A stretch of DNA of 64,000 nt from Stentor coeruleus (Eukaryota; Ciliophora; Heterotrichea; Heterotrichida; Stentoridae). Each line of letters begins with the position of its first letter. Positions within the stretch are counted from its first letter, which is position 1. The notes beneath the pieces were generated by a model. It made no database searches. It saw only the letters and a list, made by a program, of their open reading frames with translations, and was not told the origin of the DNA. Below, piece after piece: positions 10,950 through 21,122 of this stretch. Position numbers and translations under genes: made by a program. Where the stretch lies: contig MPUH01000073.1 of NCBI GenBank assembly GCA_001970955.1, positions 55,509 to 119,508 on the forward strand, read 5' to 3'.

Positions 10950-12644
10950 ATGGAAAGATTATCTGATGATCAAATCAAAGCACTGATGGGAACACCAGAA
11001 TATAATCAAAGCCATCTGTTTACCGCTGATTCTGACCATGCGACAATAATCCAACAGTTGAAATACTTTGATAGAAATTATCCAGGGGGAATAAAAAACT
11101 ACATTGCAAGAGCACGAAGATTGCTTGTTGATTCAGCAACTGGAGTCAATCCTCTTGAAGGTTGGAGTCCATCAGCTCCAGAAAGTCAACTTGTTTCTCC
11201 AGAGCTTAATCTTGATGAATTTCTCTCTCTTGAACAAGAAGGGCTTAGTGAAATAGCTCATTCTGGTATTGTTTTAGTTGCTGGAGGACTTGGAGAAAGA
11301 TTAGGTTATAGTTCAATCAAAATTGGTCTCCCAGTCGAACTAGTAACTGAAACTTGTTTCTTAAAGCTTTTTATTGAAAGTATTTTGGCTTTACAGGAAC
11401 GTAGTGGTACGCATATCCCATTAGCTATAATGACCTCAGAAGATACTCACGATAGAACAGTTGACCTTATAAAAACTTTAGGACATGAAGAGTATACTTC
11501 AACTATATATTTAATGAAACAAGAAAAAGTTCCAGCAATCATCGACAACGAAGGGAGATTCGCTTTAGAAAAAGGGCAACTTTCAGGTAAACCCCATGGT
11601 CATGGTGATGTCCACATCCTCTTATATCAACATGGTATAGCCCAAAAGTGGTTAAGTGAAGGGAAAAAATGGGTTATGTTTATCCAAGACACCAATCCTT
11701 TACCATTTAAAGTTTTTGCCTCAGCTTTAGGTGTTAGTAAAAAAAACAATTTTGCTATGAATTTCTTAGGTGTACCTAGGATACCTAAAGAATCAATGGG
11801 AGGTGTGGCTAGATTGACTAAACCTGGAGAAAATGATTTGATTGTTTGTGTTGAATATAATATTATTGATACACTTATGAAAAGTTCTGGACATCCTGGG
11901 GATATTTCTAATAGAGAATTAGGAGTTGGTACACCTTTGACTGCTGATTTTTCACCTTTCCCTGGGAATATTAATACTTTGTTATTTAATCTACCAAGTT
12001 ATGTGAATGCATTACAAAGGACTGGAGGAACTATGCCTGAGTTTGTTAATCCGAAATACGCTGATGCAACAAAAACTGTGTTTAAATCGGCTACAAGACT
12101 TGAATGTTTGATGCAAGACTTTTCTAAGATGTTTAACCCTGATGAAAAAGCTGGGTTTACAATGTATGATAGATGGATCAGCTTTACTGCTGTTAAGAAT
12201 AGTTTAGCTGATGCTGTTCAAAAAGTCCAACAAGGATTAGACCCTTGGTCAGCTGGTATGGGAGAAAATGATTATTATTATTGCAATAACAAATTACTTC
12301 AGCTTGCAGGTGCTAATATTGAACCTCCAAATCAAACTGAAACTTTCTCTGGAATTACATATAAATTCCCAGCTAAAATAGTTTTACATCCATCTTTTGC
12401 TGTAAGTTTAAGTGAGCTTAGAAGTAAAGTTCAAGGACGTTGGGATATTTCTGCTAGATCTGTGTTGATTCTTGAAGGCAAAAACACTGTTGTTAATGGA
12501 TTAAAATCTGATGGGTTTCTTCATATAACATCTTCACAAGAAAATGTGGAAAAAACTGATGGTGTTGTTCCAAGGTATGTGCCTGTAGAGGAAAATGATA
12601 AGGAGTATCTCAAAATCAGAGGATTCAAAATGATTCACGTTTAA
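10950..12644 (+). CDS. USP: UDP-sugar pyrophosphorylase (USP type)
   Basis: Seen: 564 aa, ATG 10950, TAA. The nucleotide-binding loop is VLVAGGLGERLGYSSIKIGLP near residue 110. GKPHGHGDVH near residue 215 and FIQDTNPL near residue 245 complete the active site; a C-terminal left-handed beta-helix-like region follows (VVNGLKSDGFLHI). Family knowledge: plant and protist USP (EC 2.7.7.64) makes UDP-sugars from UTP and several sugar 1-phosphates in the cytosol. The insert and length fit USP better than UDP-GlcNAc pyrophosphorylase (about 500 aa) or classical UGPase. The 5' flank is strikingly poor in G. No intron is required. Confidence 0.85.
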   Translation: MERLSDDQIKALMGTPEYNQSHLFTADSDHATIIQQLKYFDRNYPGGIKNYIARARRLLVDSATGVNPLEGWSPSAPESQLVSPELNLDEFLSLEQEGLSEIAHSGIVLVAGGLGERLGYSSIKIGLPVELVTETCFLKLFIESILALQERSGTHIPLAIMTSEDTHDRTVDLIKTLGHEEYTSTIYLMKQEKVPAIIDNEGRFALEKGQLSGKPHGHGDVHILLYQHGIAQKWLSEGKKWVMFIQDTNPLPFKVFASALGVSKKNNFAMNFLGVPRIPKESMGGVARLTKPGENDLIVCVEYNIIDTLMKSSGHPGDISNRELGVGTPLTADFSPFPGNINTLLFNLPSYVNALQRTGGTMPEFVNPKYADATKTVFKSATRLECLMQDFSKMFNPDEKAGFTMYDRWISFTAVKNSLADAVQKVQQGLDPWSAGMGENDYYYCNNKLLQLAGANIEPPNQTETFSGITYKFPAKIVLHPSFAVSLSELRSKVQGRWDISARSVLILEGKNTVVNGLKSDGFLHITSSQENVEKTDGVVPRYVPVEENDKEYLKIRGFKMIHV

Positions 12645-12833
12645 TTAATTAGCTTGATTCAGAATTTTATTTCTTTATAATAGACGAAATTATTTTCTTA
12701 AGTATAAAGCAAGTAACTCTATATAAAAATTCATATAAATACCTTTCTAAATTAAGAATATTTATCAGTATCACATAAGACAAATTTTTGAAAATCAGGC
12801 TTTTAATTCTAAAAATATCGAATATACAAAATT

Positions 12834-14308
12834 ATGGAGTTTAAACCCAAGAATGAAGATATCAAACTATGTACTTCAAGTAAATGTAATTAGACACCAA
12901 ATACAAAGTGATTAAATACGTATGTCGACTTCTAGGTTGGAAAGCAACAAGAAAAGATGACCTTAATTATTGGAATGTAATGTGGTTAGATAGTACAGTT
13001 TCACCACAATTATTAAGTTCAATGAAACCATATCAAAGAGTTAATCACTTTCCAGGAATGTACGCAATAGCACGTAAAAGCAATCTTTGTATGAATCTTA
13101 ACAAACTAAGAAAAATTCTCCCTGAAGACTACAATTATTACCCAAACACATGGTTTCTTCCAGCTGAATATCGGGATTTTGAAAACTACTACAAAACAAA
13201 TGGAGGGGTTTATATAGCCAAACCTGCAGCAAGTTCTCAAGGAAAGGGAATTTTTCTAATTCAAGACTTAGCTAATTTGAATGAACTTGGGGATTATATA
13301 ATTCAAAAGTATATTGAAAAACCTTTATTGATTGATGGGCTTAAGTTTGATATGAGGATTTATGTCCTTGTTACAGGTTGTGACCCTTTAAGGATTTTTA
13401 TACATGAAGAAGGTTTAGCAAGATTTGCTACTGAAAAATACTCAAGACCTAATCATTGGAATTTAGATGAAGTTTGCATGCACTTGACGAATTATAGTTT
13501 AAATAAGCAGAACCCAAAATTCATTAAGAATAAAAGTGCGGATGATGATCAAGTTGGACATAAACGAAGCCTTTCGAGTACTTTGAAGCTTTTACAGAGT
13601 AAAGGGTATAATGTGAAGAAAATGTGGAATAAGGTTGGGGATATTGTGATTAAAACACTTTGTAGTATTCAACCATCATTAGCTCATACTTATAGAAGTT
13701 GTAAGCCAAATGATTTGAGTAATGCGATGTGTTTTGAGATTTTGGGGTTTGATGTATTATTAGACTCTGAAATGAATCCTTGGCTGCTTGAAGTTAATCA
13801 TTCTCCTTCTTTTGAAATCGCATCACCATTAGACCGTAAAATCAAAAGCATAGTCATCCGTGATGCACTTCTTCTTCTTAACCTTACCGGCCAAGATAAA
13901 AAACTTTATGAATTCGAAAACCGGAACAAAATTGCCCAGCGCAGCGTATTTCGTAAAAGTTTCCATGATAAAATGCATGACTCCAATCTAGAAAAAGAAA
14001 ATGTTATTGCTGAACGTGACTTTTTTGAAGAAAATAACTCAGGAGGCTTTAAGAAAATTTTCCCAAACCCAAAAAACTCTTATGGATACATACTTCTTCA
14101 ATCAAAAGCTATAATAGAAAAGTTTACTGGGTCTAAAAAACAGTCTGTGAAAAAACGTCCCCAAACATGTGGAAGAAATTCAATAACTCCACAACCTGGT
14201 TTTGGGAAAAATATTTACAGTGATAAAATTACTAGTCAATCAAGAGGCTATGATAGAGATCGATTGAAAATATATCGAGACCTTTCTCTTGCTAAGGCTT
14301 ATAAATAA
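12834..14308 (+). CDS. tubulin-tyrosine ligase-like polyglutamylase (TTLL)
   Basis: Seen: a first exon from ATG 12834 (MEFKPKNEDIKLCTS) joins after a 14-nt intron at 12880-12893 (GTAAATGTAATTAG) to a frame ending at TAA 14308, giving 486 aa. The junction creates NTKYKVIKYV...LGWK, the start of the TTL domain in this family. Further motifs are IAKPAASSQGKGIFLI (ATP-grasp), YIIQKYIEKPLL, KFDMRIYVLVT, HLTNYSLNK, and NPWLLEVNHSPSF (metal-binding E and N). The C-terminal 130 residues are basic and disordered. Family knowledge: TTLL enzymes of this type add glutamates to tubulin tails in cilia and cortical microtubules; NxSPSF and length favour the TTLL4/5/6-like group over TTL itself. Without the intron no ATG opens the frame. 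Confidence 0.87.
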
Positions 14309-15129
14309 TATTTAATATGATTTATATAAAGAATTGTGAGGGGTTTTTTCGAAAAGATGAGTTTCAAAAGTTAAAAGGTTGGAAATTGAGATATTTAGAG
14401 TTTTTTTTGTGTTTTTAGGAAGGATGCTTTGCACTTGTATAGGTGACTCATGATTTTTTTGAGGAAAAATCTTAGAAGGATTAGGGATAAGGTTGAAGCT
14501 TCGGCCTAGTAAAAGAGCAGCTTAACCATCAAAGCAAAACCAAAGCGACCTCAAGTCTAAGACAATCAAAAGCAGTTAAATGATCGCCGATCTGTAATCA
14601 ATAAACATAGACCTACACAAATCACTAGAAATCAAGCATGGATAAATAGAAAAGTTGACAAATTCCTTCAAGAAAATATATCAATCAAGCCAATTATTCC
14701 TCCTTTATATTTTAGATGTGTTACAAAAATCTCCAATGCCCTCAAAAACAGCCCTTATATAAAAAAAAAACCCAACCCTACAGTCCAAAACCTTCTAAAA
14801 TGTTTCTCAGAAGCTAAACCCTATAAAAATATCAGGTAAAAGCTCATAGAACACGCCAAACAAAAAAGAAAAAAAGCGTGCTTAGGTCTTAAAAACCCAT
14901 TTCCTATAGTCATAATATTAGCATATAGTTCAATAAGGATTTCTTTAAAACAGCAAACCATTTCATATTAAAGCAACCAATTCCATTATAAAACCCCTTT
15001 CATCATCGCATATCTTATAAAAAAAACTCTTTTAAATATCAATAAACTAATAATAATCTTAAATATTAAAGCATAATACAAATAAAGTTTATAATAAAAG
15101 ATGTTTAGATAAATGACTTATGATAATTT
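14309..15129. other. intergenic, contains a coding-like remnant
   Basis: The first ~140 bases are G/T-rich as in other 3' flanks. A coding-like block sits at 14450-14971 (separate entry). The remainder up to PDE is A/C-rich promoter-like sequence with no recognised element. Confidence 0.45.
14450..14971 (+). pseudogene. probable decayed gene, unknown product
   Basis: Seen: from ATG 14450 to TAA 14969 one frame of 174 codons has four interior stops: a TAG-TAA pair near 14507, a TAA near 14558 and a TAA near 14836. The stretch between 14560 and 14835 (about 90 codons) is open and looks coding (KQLNDRRSVINKHRPTQ, WINRKVDKFLQENISI, NLLKCFSEAKPYKN). None of the stops falls in a GT...AG unit with the A five bases before the end: GTAAAAGCTCATAG near 14836 is 14 nt but has T at that place. 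No homologue is recognised. Inference: a recently disabled gene; the alternatives are an unusual splice or sequence errors. Confidence 0.4.
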
Positions 15130-17061
15130 ATGGCATTATATTTCTCGATATTTAGTCTGAGTCTATTGTCCCTAAGTAACAATATAGCTTACTACTATGT
15201 CAATGGTGATCTTTGTGTATTGGTCATAGGGATTGTTTTATCATTTTTACTAACAATTTTTTTGATTCTCACTTATACTGCTCATAGAACTTGTATTACT
15301 TATTACAAAAGAAATTTTATTCTAATACTTCACTTTTGTATTGGATTATGCTTTGTATTTATTGACCCTGATGTTATTAGAAGGTTTTGGACTATAAGTG
15401 ATGAACCATCATATATGCCTGGGCTTTTAGTTTTGATATTGCTGGCGTTTGTTTTTCAGAGTGATGCTTTTATTAACCAAAATATTAAGTTTATTAATGT
15501 TGGACTTGGGGTTTTGGATTTTTGCTTGGTTGTGGGACAGAGGGATTTAAGAGGAAGGGCGGTTTATTTGCTTTTTAGTTTGGTTGCAGTGACTGTGTAC
15601 TTTATTGGAATTTTCAAAGAGGGAAATAAAAGGTTTAATGTGATTAAGTATGAAGATATTCCTATTGAAAAAAACTGTGAATTAGAGTTTGAAGAAATTA
15701 CGACAAGGCTTTTGGAAACAGCAGATTTACTTAGTGGGATTATGTCAAACCCAGAAGACCTTGAATTAGGAGTTAAAGCAAGCATAAGAAACATCAAAAT
15801 AATCTCTCACAGCCTGCAGAAAAAAAGCAATATCTACTCAGTAAAGCTAAAATCTGTAACCAAAAACCTAGACGAGCAAGACAAAATCTTTATCGAAGAA
15901 TCTTGTTTTGACCCTAACCTAAAACTCCCAAACATTTTCAGTGGTCAATCCATCAAAATCAAAAACGAATTTTCCTATGGAGTCAATGAACTCATGGGTC
16001 TTCTCAAAAACATGGGCAAAGACTGGAACTTTAACACTTTTTTCTTAAACGACTGTTCCAGTAGCAATCCAATCCAAATAGCCGGTCTTTATGCTTTCAA
16101 GCATTTTAACCTAGACGAGATTTTCAAAATCCCTGATTTTACCTTACAAAATTTCCTTAGAGTTTTAGAAAGTACATACATGCCTAATCCATATCATAAT
16201 TCAATACACGCAACAGATGTTATGAGTTCTCAATTATTCCTTATGGGTAACTCAAAACTCTTTAAATTCTCAACAAGTTTAGATATAATGGCAAATATTA
16301 TATCATCTTTAGGTCATGATGCTAAACATCCAGCTAAAAACAATCGATTTTTAGTCATAACAAAAAATGATATTGCAATACAATATAATGATATTAGTGT
16401 TCTTGAAATGCTTCATGCTGCTACTGTGTTTCAGATAATATTAAACCCTGAAAGCAATATTTTTATAAATTTGACTATAGATCAATGGAATATAATAAGG
16501 AAATTTATTATAGAAATGATTTTAGCAACTGATATGAGTAAACATTTTGACCTACTTGGGCAATTTAGAGGGAAGTATAAAACCCCAGATTCTTTTGAGC
16601 TTACGAATAATGATATGAAAATAGAACTTTTTAGGTTGATTATAAAAGCTGCGGATATTGGTCATGCAGCTAAAACTATTGAATTACATGAAAAATGGTG
16701 TAGAAGGGTTGTTGAAGAATTTTATACACAAGGGGATATGGAAAAAAGCTTAGGGTTACCTGTTTCGATGTATTGTGATAGGGAGACTACAGATATTTCT
16801 AAAAGCCAAGCGGGTTTTATTAAAAATATAGTTTTACCTCTTTTTAATGCTGTGAATTTTGTGTTGGATTCTGATTTTATTGAAAAAAGCTGTGTTGAAC
16901 AATTAAGGACTAATGAAAATTATTGGCTTAATCGAAGGAGGAGTATTAGAGGAAAAAGCTTGACTTTGGATGAGAATGAATATGTTAATTACTTGAACAA
17001 TCTATCTAAGGATTATGAACCGAATAGGAAACCTAGTCTGCCTGATAAGTACTTTGCTTAA
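15130..17061 (+). CDS. membrane-anchored 3',5'-cyclic nucleotide phosphodiesterase
   Basis: Seen: 643 aa, ATG 15130, TAA. Six hydrophobic segments fill residues 1-165. The catalytic domain spans about residues 335-600: HNSIHATD (proton-donor His), LGHDAKHP (metal-binding HD), MILATDMSKHF, KAADIGHAAK (metal-binding Asp), EEFYTQGDMEKSLGLPVS, and DISKSQAGFI containing the purine-clamp Gln. Family knowledge: class I PDEs hydrolyse cAMP and/or cGMP; the layout with six N-terminal membrane helices is typical of ciliate and apicomplexan PDEs. Substrate preference cannot be read from the sequence. It likely works against the same second messengers read by the PKG at 57599 and possibly the CNB protein at 26374, though they are not physically linked. 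Confidence 0.9.
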   Translation: MALYFSIFSLSLLSLSNNIAYYYVNGDLCVLVIGIVLSFLLTIFLILTYTAHRTCITYYKRNFILILHFCIGLCFVFIDPDVIRRFWTISDEPSYMPGLLVLILLAFVFQSDAFINQNIKFINVGLGVLDFCLVVGQRDLRGRAVYLLFSLVAVTVYFIGIFKEGNKRFNVIKYEDIPIEKNCELEFEEITTRLLETADLLSGIMSNPEDLELGVKASIRNIKIISHSLQKKSNIYSVKLKSVTKNLDEQDKIFIEESCFDPNLKLPNIFSGQSIKIKNEFSYGVNELMGLLKNMGKDWNFNTFFLNDCSSSNPIQIAGLYAFKHFNLDEIFKIPDFTLQNFLRVLESTYMPNPYHNSIHATDVMSSQLFLMGNSKLFKFSTSLDIMANIISSLGHDAKHPAKNNRFLVITKNDIAIQYNDISVLEMLHAATVFQIILNPESNIFINLTIDQWNIIRKFIIEMILATDMSKHFDLLGQFRGKYKTPDSFELTNNDMKIELFRLIIKAADIGHAAKTIELHEKWCRRVVEEFYTQGDMEKSLGLPVSMYCDRETTDISKSQAGFIKNIVLPLFNAVNFVLDSDFIEKSCVEQLRTNENYWLNRRRSIRGKSLTLDENEYVNYLNNLSKDYEPNRKPSLPDKYFA

Positions 17062-17623
17062 TATTATTAATTATATTAAGATAGAGAAATTGTGAATTTT
17101 TGTGGTTTTTGAAGATGGTTTGGGTTTTTTTTTTATTTAGAATTTTGATATGGAGTTTTTATTTTTATAAAGTGTGGATAGGAGTTTAGAAATATGGATA
17201 GAAAAGGCTAGTTTATAAATCATCACATAATTTTTATGTTTTCTTATTTCATTTATATATCATCTTAGTATAATATTATTCATATCTTGCAAAATTATTA
17301 ACCCATAAAATTATAAGTTAAAATCATACATATCGTAGTCAATGCTCTAAATTTTAAAACACTGATAAAACTACAACATCTCATTATTTAAATCTAAAAA
17401 CTTAACTACTATTAAAAATCACATTATTTAAACTACAATCCACAATCATTAACCCCACAAAAAAAGTCATTCATAAACCTTTAACTCAATTAAAAAACAT
17501 TTAAATAATATCACACCAATCAAAAAAAAAAAAAAAATCATATTACAAACCTAACACCAAAAATCCAATCCCACCCAAAATAAAATCTTTAACAAACTCA
17601 TTAAATTAATAAAAATACCAATA
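17062..17623. other. intergenic between convergent genes
   Basis: This stretch separates the 3' ends of PDE and the minus-strand gene at 17624-18191. The left part is G/T-rich and the right part C/A-rich on the plus strand, so the strand bias flips in the middle. There is a run of 16 A at about 17522-17537. No gene is seen. Confidence 0.5.
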
Positions 17624-18191
17624 TTATCTCTCATAAAAAAGCCTTTTCGAAACCTGAGGAAGTTTAAAACTTTTTTTCTCAAGTTCATCTCTAACTCTAG
17701 CAATCGACTTTAAATTTTCAGGACTTGGGGTTTTACTAGGTTTATTCTTAGCAAACAATAAAGATTTATTAACAGAAATCTAAATAAAATCATACCTTTT
17801 CCCTGTTTCCTATAATAGAATAACTAGTATTTCGTTTATTTAGCATTTCAGAATCATTATTTATATGATTTTTTTTCATAAACATCTGTTGTATTGCTTG
17901 AGGGTTTATTTTTTCAAGCTGTATGTTTTTTGGTAGTATTTTAGGATGAAAGATTTTCTTTTGTCTTATATGAAGAATCGGTAGATGATTTAGGATTTCA
18001 GATTTTTCTTGTCTTTTTAAACTGGAATTTATGCTGAATTTATGGATACTATTTGGACTTGAGGGTAGGTTTTCTGACTTGTTGTTGGGACTTTGGCTAT
18101 TTCGAGACTTTATTTTTACTTCGACACTAAAGATACTTATTCTGTGGAAGATTGATGGCTCAGGCTTTATGAGGTCTGACGAGAGAGACAT
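17624..18191 (-). CDS. small basic disordered protein, unknown
   Basis: Not recognised. The frame starts at ATG 18191 (MSLSSDLIKPEPS), has a 16-nt intron at 17780-17795 (GTATGATTTTATTTAG, phase 0) and ends at TAA 17624, giving 183 aa. After the intron the frame gives KTPSPENLKSIARVRDELEKKS and a short C-terminal tail. The protein is rich in S, K, N and I with no membrane segment or known motif. The intron with A five bases before its end and the open downstream frame support a real gene. Confidence 0.55.
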
Positions 18192-18429
18192 TCAAGAATA
18201 TTATATAGATGTCTAGTATTTTTGTAAAGAAAAATTACTTTATACGAATATGGGATCATGAAAATTTTTGGATTTTAAAAAAGACTTCGTAGAAGATTAT
18301 CTTTAATAAGCTTTAAAAATCATAAACAAGTATTTATTTTTATATCAAAAAGCATTGTTAATACATGCAAAAATAAAAACAAATAAAACACAACAAGACA
18401 TACTTTTAAGCTATAAATCTAAAACAATT

Positions 18430-19374
18430 TTAAATAAAGGGCATTTTAGATGCATCATCACTCGCAGTACGGATCATTTTCATAACTCCAATGCCAAATG
18501 ACTTATGTGTTCGGTACCCTAAATAAATTATCCCCATATTGACTAGAGCATCTCCAAAAAATACAATATAATCTTGTTCAATCAACAATTTCATAAGACT
18601 TTTCCCTGGTTGAACTGTAACAATAACAAGGAAATACAATTTTATCAATAAAGCTATAGCCATACTGATAAAATAACAAATAATATTTTTTTTCTTCTCT
18701 TTAATTAGCTAAATAACAAATACAGCATACCAACTCATTATACTATGGGCTACAAGTAAAACTCCAAGTACTGATCCAATAGCAATGCCCCAGATTTCAA
18801 AACTATCCCATTTAAGGATGATGTAATAAAAATAAGTGGCAATTAATATTGAGTATAATAGAAAATCTAGTTTGATCATTGATAAAAACATCTCAAAGGC
18901 TTTGACAACATTTAGATTCCTTTCAATATAACTTTGAGAAGTGTCGTTTAGCACAAAATGATTAAAGTGCTTATAAAGATACAATGATAATAAATAATAA
19001 GCGATTTGTACTACGATAAAAAAGCCTATACAAGACCATTTAATCACATCAGGCATTGAGTGTTTTATAGTAAACGTTATAGAAACAATGTTTTGAATTG
19101 TTGACATAAGACCAAAAGCCAATAGTTCAAAAGTGTTTTCTTTAACTATCGAGTGCCAGGCTAAATATATTGTCGCAGTATTGATATAAAACACTGTCGC
19201 TATGTATAATAAATTATCACTGTTATTAGATTTATCATAGAACACAACCAAAGAAACCATAGTTACCAATTCAGCTCCAAGCATGCATGTAACAAGAAAA
19301 GGTATGCATTTTTGAAAAGAAGTCTTAGTTGATAACCCATTAGTAGTTGCAATTGAAAATGCTCTTTCTATCAT
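18430..19374 (-). CDS. multi-pass membrane protein, unknown
   Basis: Not recognised. ATG 19374 to TAA 18430 is 309 aa after removal of a 15-nt intron at 18709-18723 (GTATTTGTTATTTAG). Without splicing the protein stops after ...SWYAVFVI and the second half lacks a good start. About seven to eight hydrophobic segments are visible, with a basic loop (IKEKKKN) directly after the intron. Number and spacing of helices resemble small ciliate-specific seven-helix proteins. No signal peptide and no catalytic motif. Confidence 0.65.
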
Positions 19375-19465
19375 ATTTTATAATAAAATCAACAATAAAC
19401 TTAATATTTCCATATTTATCAACACTTACTACTGCAACTAAAATCATATGATATTTTTATTATTT

Positions 19466-20275
19466 TCAAAATATAAAGCATTTACACTTATCATTTATAC
19501 CCTTGTCGTAACTTGATAACTTATTTGGAGCATTTGCTATAGATAAACTATATGCAATATATTTTTTTTCAGCATTTTGCCTGTCTAACTCTTCATTAAA
19601 TATCATATCTCTAAAAGTATGTTTTAGTTTTTTCATACAATTTATACATCCTATATTCTTCAATCTTTCATAAGGGATATATTGTTTAGCCACTTCCATT
19701 ATTTCTAACATATGTTGTTGAATAGTTTTATTTTCTTTTGATATTGTATCGAGTTCAGTGACTTTTTTATCTTTTTCTTCTGTGAGTTTCATCATTTTAC
19801 ACTTTACTTTTTCTATGTTTGTAAGACTCTCTATTATACTTATTTGAACGCTTTCTGTGCATTGAATTTTTTCAGTTTCAGCGATTTTTTCTTCAAGAAA
19901 CTTAATTTCAAATTTTTCTTTTTTTTCAAGGTGGGCATTTTCATTATTTTTACCAAGATGCTCTAATCTTTTTATATTCTCGATTATATAATTTTTTTCT
20001 TTTTTGCATTGATTTAGTTTATCTTTTATTTTATACTGTTCAGTTTTAGCTAAACGGATTTTTTCTTCCATTTCAATTTGGACTTCTTTGATGAGTAAAG
20101 ATTTCAAGCAGTTTTTGCAGAAGGTAATGAGTTTTTTTGGATGCTGCCTGGTATGATCTTTACAGAAAATTTGATCGCATTCTGAGCAGACACAGCATTC
20201 TTTTTTGTCAATATTTTTTGAACATTTTGAACACTGTCCAGTATACATACCGATGTTTGCTTTATCAAATGACAT
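19466..20275 (-). CDS. zinc-finger plus coiled-coil protein with a CaaX-like end
   Basis: Seen: 269 aa, ATG 20275, stop TGA 19466. Residues 14-60 hold a Cys/His cluster resembling a B-box or FYVE-like cross-brace finger (CSKCSKNID, CCVCSECDQIFCKDH, HPKKLITFCKNC). Residues 65-200 are a long, strongly charged coiled coil, followed by CINCMKKLKHTF. The C-terminus is CKCFIF. Family knowledge: a C-terminal Cys-aliphatic-aliphatic-Phe fits a CaaX prenylation site of the geranylgeranyl type. Inference: a membrane-tethered scaffold. The exact finger class is uncertain. Confidence 0.6.
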   Translation of the reverse strand: MSFDKANIGMYTGQCSKCSKNIDKKECCVCSECDQIFCKDHTRQHPKKLITFCKNCLKSLLIKEVQIEMEEKIRLAKTEQYKIKDKLNQCKKEKNYIIENIKRLEHLGKNNENAHLEKKEKFEIKFLEEKIAETEKIQCTESVQISIIESLTNIEKVKCKMMKLTEEKDKKVTELDTISKENKTIQQHMLEIMEVAKQYIPYERLKNIGCINCMKKLKHTFRDMIFNEELDRQNAEKKYIAYSLSIANAPNKLSSYDKGINDKCKCFIF

Positions 20276-20362
20276 TTTTTTATTACTTTAGTTACCATAA
20301 ATTTTTTATCATATCATTTTAAAAGACTTCATTTTTTATATAAAAACTAAAATCTTATCTAT

Positions 20363-21106
20363 CTAAAACTCAGGTAGCTTAATATAAAACCCATTCATAA
20401 CAGCGACCATAATTTCTCTATCCATATAAGTATAGTCTTTATGTATGAAAAGTTTTCTTCTAATAACCTGATAATATTTTATCCAAGGCCATTTCGGGAA
20501 TTCACTCTTTACCTCAAACCCTTCAATCAAATGTGGGAATAAATCTCCTTTTAAAGGTACCGAATCTGGGTACAATGGAGGTGGGGCAAGGTCTTTAATT
20601 TCTAACGTAAACTTCCCTGACTTATTAGGCCTTCCAAGCCAGTTTAATAAATTTAATTCCACATGCATACCATCGTTTCTTAGTCTAGCCTCGTGCAAAG
20701 TCATAGCTTGATCAGCAAATATTTTAAAAGTCTTCCACAGACCTATTAGCCCGCATATCATAAAAAAAGGCATACTCAAAGGTTCAAGATAAACTATATA
20801 TCAGTCACAAGGATAAGGGTTTTTTATAAGAAGATACCATGCACCATATGTTGGAATCACTTTGGTAAGTACTCTTCCTAATGTACGTAATTTAGGGGGC
20901 TTATACGAGTATATAAGAGTAGTACCATGCTCATCAAATTCTATAACTTTGCTTGGTGTGTGGAATTTTAGCCTATATAAAAACTACTCTTCACGTGGTC
21001 TAAGTTGTTTATAATCCCATGGATTTATAACTTCTCTTATCAATTTCCCCCCTGTACCACCATAAAGGTAGCCTATAGATCGTGAAATCCTTGATAATCT
21101 AAGCAT
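20363..21106 (-). CDS. small membrane protein, possibly mitochondrial, unknown
   Basis: Not recognised. Two 15-nt introns, 20973-20987 (GTAGTTTTTATATAG) and 20794-20808 (GTGACTGATATATAG), link three exons from ATG 21106 to TAG 20363 (237 aa). The second intron has GTG instead of GTA at its start. The N-terminus (MLRLSRISRSIGYLYGG) is rich in Arg and Ser with no acidic residue, as in mitochondrial presequences. One hydrophobic segment (MPFFMICGLIGLW) lies mid-protein. The C-terminal half is Pro/aromatic-rich. Its ATG is 16 bp from the divergent ATG at 21123. Confidence 0.65.
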
Positions 21107-21122
21107 TTATATAAAGCCATTT
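21107..21122. promoter_or_regulatory. 16-bp gap between two divergent ATGs
   Basis: Only 16 bases (starting ttatataaag) separate the start codons of the minus gene at 21106 and the plus gene at 21123. It contains a TATA-like ttatataaa. Core promoter elements must overlap the opposite gene's 5' coding sequence, or the transcripts overlap. Confidence 0.45.

Noticed and set aside
14834-14848. A second 14-nt intron (GTAAAAGCTCATAG) in the 14450 remnant
   Set aside because: It has T, not A, five bases before the end and the other stops in the same frame remain unexplained.
10108-14971. UAA/UAG read as glutamine in this genome
   Set aside because: Well-identified genes (TFIIB, USP, GLRX5, CDPK and others) end cleanly at TAA or TAG where the family ends, and in-frame stops inside genes fall in GT...AG micro-introns. 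Only unassigned remnants would need recoding.
19466-19468. UGA as tryptophan, as in Blepharisma
   Set aside because: No recognised gene has an internal in-frame TGA, and tryptophan is always TGG. Two genes end at TGA at sensible places (19466, 56859).
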